A stretch of DNA of 38,614 nt from DATJLQ01 sp035509415 (lineage in GTDB: Bacteria > Pseudomonadota > Alphaproteobacteria > JACZXZ01): positions 1 to 38,614 of the forward strand of contig DATJLQ010000019.1 in NCBI GenBank assembly GCA_035509415.1, written 5' to 3'. Numbering within the stretch: position 1 is the stretch's first letter; each line of letters begins with the position of its first letter. The translations under genes were made by a program, and so were the position numbers. Of this stretch, positions 31,318 through 38,614 are shown piece after piece. Below the pieces are notes generated by a model. The model worked only from the letters and a program-made list of their open reading frames with translations. It ran no database searches and had not been told where the DNA came from.

Positions 31318-33414
31318 ATGCATCCGCCGCGCGACCCGCAAGACGCCGACGCCAGCGCGGCCCCGCAGAGCGAGAATCTCCTCGCGCGCGAGACCAGCCC
31401 CTATCTCTTGCAGCACGCGCGCAACCCGGTCGACTGGCATCCATGGGGTGCCGACGCCCTCGCGGAGGCCGAGCGGCTCGACCGGCCGATCCTGCTTTCG
31501 ATCGGCTATGCCGCGTGCCATTGGTGCCACGTCATGGCCCATGAGAGCTTCGAGGACGCGACGACCGCGGCAACGATGAACGCGCTCTTCGTCAACGTGA
31601 AGGTCGACCGCGAGGAGCGCCCCGACATCGATTCGATCTACCAGCATGCCTTGGCGCTCATGGGCGAGCAGGGCGGCTGGCCGCTCACGATGTTCCTCAC
31701 GCCGAAGGGCGAGCCCTTCTGGGGCGGGACCTATTTCCCGAACACGCCGCGCTACGGGCGGCCCGCGTTCCGCGACCTGATCCAGCGCGTCGCCGAGATC
31801 TATCGCGACGAGAAGGACTCGGTCTCGCACAACGTCGCCGCCCTCAAAGCGGGCCTCGCGCGCCTCAATACCGGGCTCGAGGGCGACACCGTGCCGCTCT
31901 CGCTGCTCGATCGCGCGGCGCACGAGCTCGTGCGCCATATGGATTTGCGCCTCGGCGGCACGTCGGGTGCGCCCAAATTCCCTCAGCCGCCGCTCCTGAA
32001 GCTCTTCTGGCGCGCCTGGCTCCGGACCGGCGAGACGCCATTCAAGGACGCGGTGCTGGTGACCCTCACGCGCATGAGCCAAGGCGGCATCTACGACCAT
32101 CTGGGCGGCGGCTTCGCGCGTTACTCGACCGACGAATCCTGGCTGGTGCCCCATTTCGAGAAGATGCTTTACGACAATGCCCAGCTCCTCGATCTCCTGG
32201 CCGATGCGTGGCTCGAGACCAAGGCGTCGCTCTACGCCGCGCGTGCGCGCGAGACGGTGGAATGGGTCTTGCGCGAGATGGTGGCCGAGGGCGGTGCCTT
32301 CGCCGCCACCCAGGACGCGGACAGCGAGGGCGAGGAGGGAAAATTCTACGTCTGGAGCGAGGCCGAGATCGACCGTTTGCTCGGCGCCGACGCGGCGCTG
32401 TTCAAATCGGCCTACGGCGTGAGCGCGGGCGGCAATTGGGAAGGGAGCAACATCCTCAACCGGCGCCCGGAAGCGACCCTCGCCGATCCCGATTCCGAGG
32501 CGGCCCTCGCGCGCGCGCGAAAGATTCTCTGGCGCGAGCGCGAAAGCCGCGTCAAGCCCGGCTGGGACGACAAGGTGTTGGCCGACTGGAACGGGCTCAT
32601 GATCGCGAGCCTCGCGCGCGCGTCCCTCGTGTTCGACGAGCCTGCCTGGCTCGCGGCCGCGCAACGCGCCTTCGCCTTCGTCGCCGGGCGCATGGTCCAC
32701 GCGGGACGCCTCCACCACGCCTATCGCGCGGGCCAGCTCAAGCATCCGGGCTCGCTCGACGATTACGCCAACATGATCGACGCGGCGTTGGCGATTCACG
32801 AGGCGACCGGCGACGGAAACTATCTCGCGCACGCGGTCGATTGGACGCGCGCGGTCGAGACCCATTTCCCCGACGCTGGGCACGGCGGCTATTTCTTCAC
32901 GGGCGACGACGTGGACGACGTGATCCTGCGCACCAAATCGGCGCTCGACAATGCGACGCCGGCGGGAAACGGCGTCATGATCGCGAACCTCGCGCGCCTC
33001 TATTATTCGACCGCCGAGGATTCCTACCGCGTGCGCGCGTCGGCCGCGATCGCCGCCTTCTCGGGCCAGCTGCGCACGAATCTCTTCGGCCTCGCGACCT
33101 ACCTCAACGCGGTCGAGCTGCTCGAGACGGCGGTGCAGATCGTGCTGGTCGGGTTCCCGGGCGACACGGCGTTCGATTCGCTCCGGCGCGCCGCCTACGG
33201 CTCGTCCCAGCCCAACCGCATCGTGACACTCCAACGCCCGGACGCTTCCTTGCCGCCCGGCCATCCGGCCGCGGGCAAGCTCCAAGCCGGCGCGGCCGCG
33301 GCCTATGTTTGTCGCGGCACGGTCTGCTCCCTTCCCCTCTATAACGCCGCCGCGTTGCGCGCAGCCTTGGCGCCCGCGACGGCGCCGCCCCAAGCCGGGA
33401 CGTCCCGTGTCTAG
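31318..33414 (+). CDS. Thioredoxin-domain DUF255 protein (YyaL/SPATA20-like)
   Basis: This 698-residue protein has an N-terminal thioredoxin-like DUF255 domain and a C-terminal (alpha/alpha)6-barrel resembling N-acylglucosamine epimerases. The start region is LLARETSPYLLQHARNPVDW. The redox-like CHWC is at residues 67-70 in GYAACHWCHVMAHESFED, followed by GGWPLTMFLTPKGEPFWGG and then GGIYDHLGGGFARYSTDE. WLVPHFEKMLYDNAQLLD, FYVWSEAEI and DDKVLADWNGLMI lie in the barrel. The family is widespread from bacteria to humans, but its activity is unknown. The stop overlaps the GTG start of ogt by 8 bp, so they are co-translated. It is divergent from the DUF6489-mnmE operon across 173 bp. Confidence 0.93.
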   Translation: MHPPRDPQDADASAAPQSENLLARETSPYLLQHARNPVDWHPWGADALAEAERLDRPILLSIGYAACHWCHVMAHESFEDATTAATMNALFVNVKVDREERPDIDSIYQHALALMGEQGGWPLTMFLTPKGEPFWGGTYFPNTPRYGRPAFRDLIQRVAEIYRDEKDSVSHNVAALKAGLARLNTGLEGDTVPLSLLDRAAHELVRHMDLRLGGTSGAPKFPQPPLLKLFWRAWLRTGETPFKDAVLVTLTRMSQGGIYDHLGGGFARYSTDESWLVPHFEKMLYDNAQLLDLLADAWLETKASLYAARARETVEWVLREMVAEGGAFAATQDADSEGEEGKFYVWSEAEIDRLLGADAALFKSAYGVSAGGNWEGSNILNRRPEATLADPDSEAALARARKILWRERESRVKPGWDDKVLADWNGLMIASLARASLVFDEPAWLAAAQRAFAFVAGRMVHAGRLHHAYRAGQLKHPGSLDDYANMIDAALAIHEATGDGNYLAHAVDWTRAVETHFPDAGHGGYFFTGDDVDDVILRTKSALDNATPAGNGVMIANLARLYYSTAEDSYRVRASAAIAAFSGQLRTNLFGLATYLNAVELLETAVQIVLVGFPGDTAFDSLRRAAYGSSQPNRIVTLQRPDASLPPGHPAAGKLQAGAAAAYVCRGTVCSLPLYNAAALRAALAPATAPPQAGTSRV

Positions 33415-33874
33415 CCTCACCGTCGAGAGCCCGCTCGGGCCCTTGACCCTGATCGCCGAGGGGGAGGCGATCGTGTCCCTCTGGTTCGTGGCCGGCGACC
33501 GGCCCGGCTCCGCGACCAAGTTGCTGCGCGAGGCGAAGCGCCAGCTCGACCAATACTTCAAGCGCCGCCGGCGCGAGTTCGACCTCCCGACCGCACCCCA
33601 AGGCACCCCGTTCCAAGGACGGGTCTGGGAAGCACTTCTTCGCATCCCTTATGGCGAGGTCAGGACCTATGGCGACCTCGCCCACACGCTCGGGTCGGCG
33701 CCACGCGCGATCGGCCAGGCCTGTGGGCAAAATCCCATCCCCATCATCATCCCCTGCCACCGGGTGGTGGGCGACCATTCCCTCGGCGGCTATTCCGGCG
33801 GCCACGGCGTCGACACCAAGCGCCGCTTGATCGAGCTCGAGCGCGTCGATCTCTTCTCCGAGCGGGTGCGCTGA
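33407..33874 (+). CDS. ogt: Methylated-DNA-[protein]-cysteine S-methyltransferase (Ogt/MGMT)
   Basis: This 155-residue suicide repair protein removes O6-alkyl groups from guanine. The acceptor Cys117 is in IIIPCHRVVG, preceded by PYGEVRTYGDLA and the helix-turn-helix region AIGQACGQNPIP (arginine finger nearby), and followed by LGGYSGGHGVDTKRRLIELE. The GTG start at 33407 overlaps the stop of the DUF255 gene by 8 bp; the frame upstream is shadow sequence. The N-terminal domain is short, and no Ada-type regulatory domain is present. Coupling to the DUF255 gene is the only context clue. A 332-bp gap with a palindromic repeat follows. Confidence 0.93.
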   Translation: MSSLTVESPLGPLTLIAEGEAIVSLWFVAGDRPGSATKLLREAKRQLDQYFKRRRREFDLPTAPQGTPFQGRVWEALLRIPYGEVRTYGDLAHTLGSAPRAIGQACGQNPIPIIIPCHRVVGDHSLGGYSGGHGVDTKRRLIELERVDLFSERVR

Positions 33875-33898
33875 AGGCCGCGCGCCGAAGCCGGCCGG

Positions 33899-34088
33899 GT
33901 AGTGACGCAGTTTGAAACTCCGGCCATGGTCCAAGTTCGCGTCATCACCGGGCCCCCGGGACCGGCCGTCGGCCGGCCCGAGGCCAAGCTTCACGTCCCG
34001 GTGATCCACGTCTTTTCAGCGCTAAGGCGTGGACGGCCGGACCAAGTCCGGCCATGACCCATGCCAGGATTTCAAACTGAGGCACTAC
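33899..34088. repeat. Palindromic intergenic repeat element with imperfect terminal inverted repeats
   Basis: The ends (33899-33929 and 34058-34088) are inverted copies matching at 23 of 31 positions by my count, with a perfect core CAGTTTGAAA / TTTCAAACTG. Inside are further hairpins: GGCCGGAC-CAA-GTCCGGCC near 34035-34053, and GTCATCACCGGG / CCCGGTGATCC spanning 33941-34008. Sequences of this kind, with CCCGGTGATCCACG and GGCCGGAC palindromes, are dispersed in many alphaproteobacterial genomes as I recall. It fills most of the 332-bp gap between ogt and the dienelactone hydrolase gene. No gene is seen in it. Confidence 0.65.
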
Positions 34089-34206
34089 TGCGAGCCGGGC
34101 GGGAGTGACAAGTGCTGCCCCGCGCGCTACTCTCCCGCGCCAATCCGGCCCACGCCGAACCGGCCAACAATCAGAAACGTTCCACCCGTTTTGCGGAGGA
34201 AAAACC

Positions 34207-34902
34207 ATGCCCGACGTCACCATCACGGCCGCGGACGGCGGCCGCTTTTCCGCCTATCTCGCCCGGCCCGCGTCCGGCAAGGGACCCGGCGTCGTGGTCG
34301 ATCAGGAGATTTTCGGCGTCAACCGCGTCATGCGCGACGTGTGCGACGCGCTCGCGGCCCAAGGCTATTTCGCGGTCTGCCCCGACCTGTTCTGGCGCCA
34401 GGAGCCCGGCATCCAGATCACCGACAAGACCGAGGCCGAGTGGAAGCGCGCGTTCGAGCTCTACAAGGGCTTCGACGAGGCCAAGGGGGTCGAGGATCTG
34501 AAGGCGACCCTCGCCTATCTCCGCAGCGTCCAGGGCTGCACCGGCAAGGTCGGCACGCTCGGCTACTGCCTCGGCGGCAAGCTCGCCTACCTCATGTCGA
34601 CGCGCTCGACGGCCGATTGCAGCGTCGGCTATTACGGCGTCGCCATCGATGCGGCGCTCGACGAGGCGAAGAGCATCTCGAAGCCGCTCCTCCTCCACAT
34701 CGCCGAGAAGGATTCCTTCTGCCCGCCCGAGGCCCAGGCCAAGATCAAGGCGGGCCTCGCCAAGAATCCGAAGGTGACGATCCATTCCTATCCGGGCATG
34801 GAGCACGCCTTCGCGCGCGTGGGCGGCCAGCATTACGACAAGGCGTCGGCCGACCTCGCCAACAAACGCAGCGCCGATTTCCTCAAGGCCAACCTCGCCT
34901 GA
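34207..34902 (+). CDS. Dienelactone hydrolase family protein
   Basis: This 231-residue alpha/beta hydrolase uses a Cys nucleophile. The triad is Cys121 in TLGYCLGGKLAYLM, Asp169 in AEKDSF and His200 in GMEHAFAR. Glu34 in VDQEIFGVN is the residue that activates the Cys in true dienelactone hydrolases, so the enzyme is a faithful member (carboxymethylenebutenolidase type). It has no signal peptide. The start at 34207 is supported by GGAGG 7-8 bp upstream. No chlorocatechol or other aromatic pathway genes are near, so the natural substrate is unknown. The quinone oxidoreductase gene follows 54 bp later, probably co-transcribed. Confidence 0.93.
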   Translation: MPDVTITAADGGRFSAYLARPASGKGPGVVVDQEIFGVNRVMRDVCDALAAQGYFAVCPDLFWRQEPGIQITDKTEAEWKRAFELYKGFDEAKGVEDLKATLAYLRSVQGCTGKVGTLGYCLGGKLAYLMSTRSTADCSVGYYGVAIDAALDEAKSISKPLLLHIAEKDSFCPPEAQAKIKAGLAKNPKVTIHSYPGMEHAFARVGGQHYDKASADLANKRSADFLKANLA

Positions 34903-34956
34903 CCGCCGCGCGCGGAACCGCATCGCGAATCGCTCATCAGAAAGGGATCGTATTCC

Positions 34957-35934
34957 ATGGTCAAAGCCATCCAGATCACCCAGCCCGGCGGACCCGAGGT
35001 CCTGCAACTCGCCGACGTGACGCTGCCCGAGCCGGGGCCGGGCCAGATTCTCGTGCGCCATCACGCGATCGGCCTCAATTACGTCGACGTCTACAACCGC
35101 AACGGCATGTACAAGCAGCCCTCCTATCCGAGCGGCATCGGCTCGGAAGCGGCCGGCGTGGTCGAGAAGGTCGGCCCCAAGGTCAAGGGCCTGAAGCCGG
35201 GCGACCGGGTCGCCTACGGCACCGGCCCGGTCGGCGCCTATGCGGAGGCGCGCGTCATGCCGGCGGCACCGGTCGTGAAGCTGCCCAAGGAAATCTCCTT
35301 CGCGACCGCGGCCGCGATGATGCTCAAGGGCATGACGGTCGAATATCTGCTCCACCGCACCTACAAGGTGAAGAAGGGCCAGACCGTCCTGCTGCACGCC
35401 GCCGCCGGCGGCGTCGGCCTCATCTTCTGCCAATGGGCCCGGAAGCTCGGCGTCACCGTGATCGGCACCGTGGGCTCGGACGAGAAGGCGAAGCTCGCCA
35501 AGGCGAACGGCTGCAAATACCCGATCAACTACACGACCGAGGATTTCGTCGCGCGCGTCAAGGAGATCACCAAGGGGAAAGGCGTTCCGGTGGTCTACGA
35601 TTCGGTCGGCAAGGACACGTTCGAGCGCTCGCTCGACTGCCTCGCCCCCACCGGCATGCTGGTGAGCTTCGGCAGCGCGTCCGGGCCCGTGCCACCCTTC
35701 AGCGTCGCGACCCTGGCGCCCAAGGGCTCGCTCTACGTGACGCGGCCGACCCTTTTCACCCACGCGTCCAACCGCGAGACGCTCGAATCGATGGCGCGCA
35801 ACCTGTTCCGCGTGGTCAAGAGCGGCGCCGTCAAGATCCGCATCGAGCAGACCTATCCGCTCGCCGAAGCGGCCCAGGCGCAGCGCGACCTCGAGGCGCG
35901 CAAGACCACGGGCTCGACGGTTTTGATTCCCTAG
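34957..35934 (+). CDS. NADPH:quinone oxidoreductase (zinc-independent MDR family)
   Basis: This 325-residue medium-chain dehydrogenase/reductase resembles QorA. It starts VKAIQITQPGGPEVLQLADV, has the substrate-side sequence HHAIGLNYVDVYNRNGMYK, and the NADPH-binding Rossmann motif LLHAAAGGVGLIFCQWA near residue 150. VVYDSVGKDTFERSLDCL follows and the protein ends in GSTVLIP. No zinc-binding Cys cluster is seen, as expected for quinone reductases. It reduces quinones, probably by one electron, using NADPH. AAAGGGA lies near the ATG. A strong terminator follows, shared with the convergent rho gene. Confidence 0.94.
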   Translation: MVKAIQITQPGGPEVLQLADVTLPEPGPGQILVRHHAIGLNYVDVYNRNGMYKQPSYPSGIGSEAAGVVEKVGPKVKGLKPGDRVAYGTGPVGAYAEARVMPAAPVVKLPKEISFATAAAMMLKGMTVEYLLHRTYKVKKGQTVLLHAAAGGVGLIFCQWARKLGVTVIGTVGSDEKAKLAKANGCKYPINYTTEDFVARVKEITKGKGVPVVYDSVGKDTFERSLDCLAPTGMLVSFGSASGPVPPFSVATLAPKGSLYVTRPTLFTHASNRETLESMARNLFRVVKSGAVKIRIEQTYPLAEAAQAQRDLEARKTTGSTVLIP

Positions 35935-35955
35935 TCGCCAGGTGCGCGGCGCCAA

Positions 35956-35998
35956 CGAAAAGGGGTGCCTCCTTCGGGAGGCACCCCTCGTCTTTTCG
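35956..35998. terminator. Bidirectional terminator between the quinone reductase gene and rho
   Basis: Perfect 12-bp arms AGGGGTGCCTCC and GGAGGCACCCCT around a stable TTCG tetraloop are flanked by CGAAA on the left and TCTTTTCG on the right. It can act on both convergent transcripts. Confidence 0.92.
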
Positions 35999-36028
35999 GG
36001 ACCTGGCTCAGGACCCGGCGCCGCGGCG

Positions 36029-37285
<1,257 letters not shown>

Positions 37286-37448
37286 GCTGCGCCTGTTCGC
37301 GCCGGTGGGATGGATATGGGGAGAGCGCGCTCGCCGCCTTACGTCGTGCCGGATGATCGGAAGCTGCCCGCGACTTTGCGGGGGGGGCCATCGGGCGGGG
37401 AACGCGGAAGAACGCGCGGCCTAGCGTCGCTGGAGGACTAGGGCCTGA

Positions 37449-37477
37449 TAAATCGCCCAATCCGGGCCCGCCGTCAA
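37449..37477 (-). promoter_or_regulatory. Weak promoter candidate for rho
   Basis: Read leftward, TTGACG (37472-37477) and GATTTA (37449-37454) are spaced 17 bp apart. The -35 is good and the -10 is poor. It would give a leader of about 155 bases before the rho ATG. Confidence 0.3.
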
Positions 37478-37535
37478 GTGAAATGCCCGCCATCAAGCCG
37501 CCCGGGCCGCGCTTGTCCCGGGGGTGCGGGCCGCG

Positions 37536-37994
37536 TCAGAACGGCTTCACCACCACCATGATCACGATCACGATCATGGCGAGCGTGGGGATTTCGTTCA
37601 TGAAACGGTAAAGTCGCGCCGAATGAACGTTGCGGCCTTGGGCGAAGGCCCGGCGCCAGCGCGCGAGGAACGCGTGCAACAGGGTCAGCACCAGGACCGC
37701 GAGCAGCTTCACGTGAAACCAGGCCGCCGTGACGATCCCCATCCCTGGTACCGCGGCAAGCGCGATCCCGAAGATATAGCTCGCGATCATGGCGGGATTG
37801 ATGATCCCACGCAGCAGGCGCCGTTCCATCGTTTGGAAGCGGCGGTCCTCGTCCGTGCCCGGCTCGACCTCGCAATGATAGACGTAGAGGCGCGGCAGAT
37901 AGAGCATGCCCGCCATCCAGGCGATCACCGAAATGACGTGGAGCGCCTTGATCCAGGCGTAATGGATGGAGATGAAATCGACCAGCGCGCTCAT
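37536..37994 (-). CDS. hemJ: Protoporphyrinogen oxidase HemJ
   Basis: This 152-residue membrane protein of the HemJ (UPF0093) family oxidises protoporphyrinogen IX to protoporphyrin IX, the step before ferrochelatase. It has four hydrophobic segments. The first contains WIKALHVISVIAWMAGMLYL with the conserved His near residue 19, and MLYLPRLYVYHCEVEPGT follows. WFHVKLLAVLVLTLLHAF and RFMNEIPTLAMIVIVIMVVV complete it. The ATG overlaps the hemH stop (ATGA), so the two consecutive enzymes of heme synthesis are translationally coupled. The sequence around HVKLL includes a degenerate parS-like palindrome at 37705-37720. Confidence 0.95.
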   Translation of the reverse strand: MSALVDFISIHYAWIKALHVISVIAWMAGMLYLPRLYVYHCEVEPGTDEDRRFQTMERRLLRGIINPAMIASYIFGIALAAVPGMGIVTAAWFHVKLLAVLVLTLLHAFLARWRRAFAQGRNVHSARLYRFMNEIPTLAMIVIVIMVVVKPF

Positions 37995-38614
37995 GATCGG
38001 GAAACTCCGGGATTAGAGGGGCCGGGCCCGCGGGGGTAATTCTCGCACGGGCATTTTTCGAAATTCGCCGGGCAAAGGCGCATGCCTCCGTCCTCGCCCG
38101 AGCCGGTGCTCTCGTCGCGGCCGAGCGCTGCGCGCGCGAGCTCGGCGAGGGAGGCGATGAAGGCGGCATTGGTCGCGACGGTCGGCACGCGCACGTATTT
38201 CGGCACGCCCGCGCGCGCGGCGAGATGGGCATATTCGATGTCGAGCTCGACCAGGGTCTCCGAATGCTCGGAGACGAAGGCGACGGGTGCCACGACGAGG
38301 GGGCGCTTCTCGGCACCCGCGCGCTCGATCTCCTTGTCGGTCGCGGGACCGATCCATTCGAGCGGGCCGACCCGGCTCTGGTAGCACACCACATAGTCGA
38401 GATTCGGCCCACCGAGATCGGGGGGCGCGAGCGCGCGCACGATCGCGGCACAGCTTTCCTCGACTTGCCATTGATAGGGATCGCCTGCGGCCACGATTTT
38501 CTTCGGAAGGCCGTGGGCCGAGAACAGCACGCGCGGCGTGCCCACGCGCGCGGCCTCGGCGAGCCCCGCCCGCACGCGCGCCGCGACCGCCTCGACGAAG
38601 CCCTCGGCGCGCGG
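37991..38614 (-). CDS. hemH: Ferrochelatase, 3' part
   Basis: The frame runs off the right edge, so the N-terminal part is missing; 207 residues are visible. Ferrochelatase inserts Fe2+ into protoporphyrin IX. The visible signatures are VLFSAHGLPKKIVAAGDPYQ with the active-site His, VVCYQSRVGPLEWIGPAT, and VAPVAFVSEHSETLVELDIE with the catalytic Glu. The C-terminal tail contains CPANFEKCPC, three Cys in a C-x6-C-x-C arrangement. Some ferrochelatases, including the Caulobacter enzyme as I recall, hold a [2Fe-2S] cluster by C-terminal Cys residues, so a cluster is plausible here. hemJ follows with an ATGA overlap. Confidence 0.95.
   Translation of the reverse strand, partial: PRAEGFVEAVAARVRAGLAEAARVGTPRVLFSAHGLPKKIVAAGDPYQWQVEESCAAIVRALAPPDLGGPNLDYVVCYQSRVGPLEWIGPATDKEIERAGAEKRPLVVAPVAFVSEHSETLVELDIEYAHLAARAGVPKYVRVPTVATNAAFIASLAELARAALGRDESTGSGEDGGMRLCPANFEKCPCENYPRGPGPSNPGVSRS

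Noticed and set aside
31141..33645. 834-codon leftward open frame opposite the DUF255 and ogt genes
   Set aside because: Low-complexity Arg/Glu/Ala composition and no motif. The opposite strand has two clear families with catalytic residues.
37286..37535. Replication origin between rho and hemJ
   Set aside because: No cluster of DnaA boxes or AT-rich unwinding region is visible. The expected place is beyond hemH/hemE, outside the window.

Overview
The window is GC-rich chromosomal DNA from an alphaproteobacterium, most likely a Rhodospirillales-type lineage. Three things point there: a mnmE-mnmG-rsmG-parA-parB block with parS sites inside it, a hemH-hemJ-rho block nearby, and an ftsK-lolA-(xth) neighbourhood next to an amt/glnK locus. 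Coding density is high, with many ATGA or 8-bp start/stop overlaps and several GTG or TTG starts. I see no tRNA, rRNA, CRISPR array, insertion sequence or prophage.

Left part (1-5000): a rightward run holds the 3' end of a thioredoxin-TPR (CnoX/YbbN-like) gene, a LON substrate-binding-domain protein, a Trm112-like protein, a DUF971 protein and a fused PP2C phosphatase/Ser-Thr kinase with a C-terminal membrane anchor. A ubiquinone-biosynthesis-type FAD monooxygenase (UbiH family) converges on it.

Nitrogen locus (5150-9430): two ammonium transporters flank a PII protein gene (glnK). A leftward gene for an uncharacterised one-pass membrane protein lies between amt1 and glnK. Nearly identical sigma-54-like promoter sequences precede amt1 and glnK. 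The PII protein has Asp where the uridylylated Tyr51 is expected.

Centre (9550-20050): a cell-envelope and division set (N-acetylmuramoyl-L-alanine amidase, FtsK, LolA), a class I glutamine-amidotransferase-like hydrolase, a FAH-family hydrolase, exonuclease III, a small membrane protein, an OmpR-type response regulator, a kynurenine-formamidase-like alpha/beta hydrolase, an L,D-transpeptidase-domain protein and the PLP-binding YggS/PLPBP protein. The 329-bp gap at 14897-15225 holds several hairpins and may encode a small RNA or attenuator.

Right part (20200-38614): rightward DUF3576 lipoprotein-leuS-lptE-holA. Leftward DUF6489-mnmE-mnmG-rsmG-parA-parB, with one perfect and one near-perfect parS site. 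A rightward accessory block follows (DUF255/YyaL-type thioredoxin-fold protein, ogt, dienelactone hydrolase, quinone oxidoreductase) and contains a palindromic repeat element. Leftward hemH-hemJ and rho close the window. In many alphaproteobacteria hemE and the replication origin lie just beyond hemH, so oriC is probably a short distance past the right edge.

Most of the window is conserved housekeeping DNA. I found no convincing new multi-gene system. The best leads are the Y51D PII protein between two Amt genes, the structured intergenic region before the FAH gene, two apparently leaderless transcripts, and the fused phosphatase-kinase.
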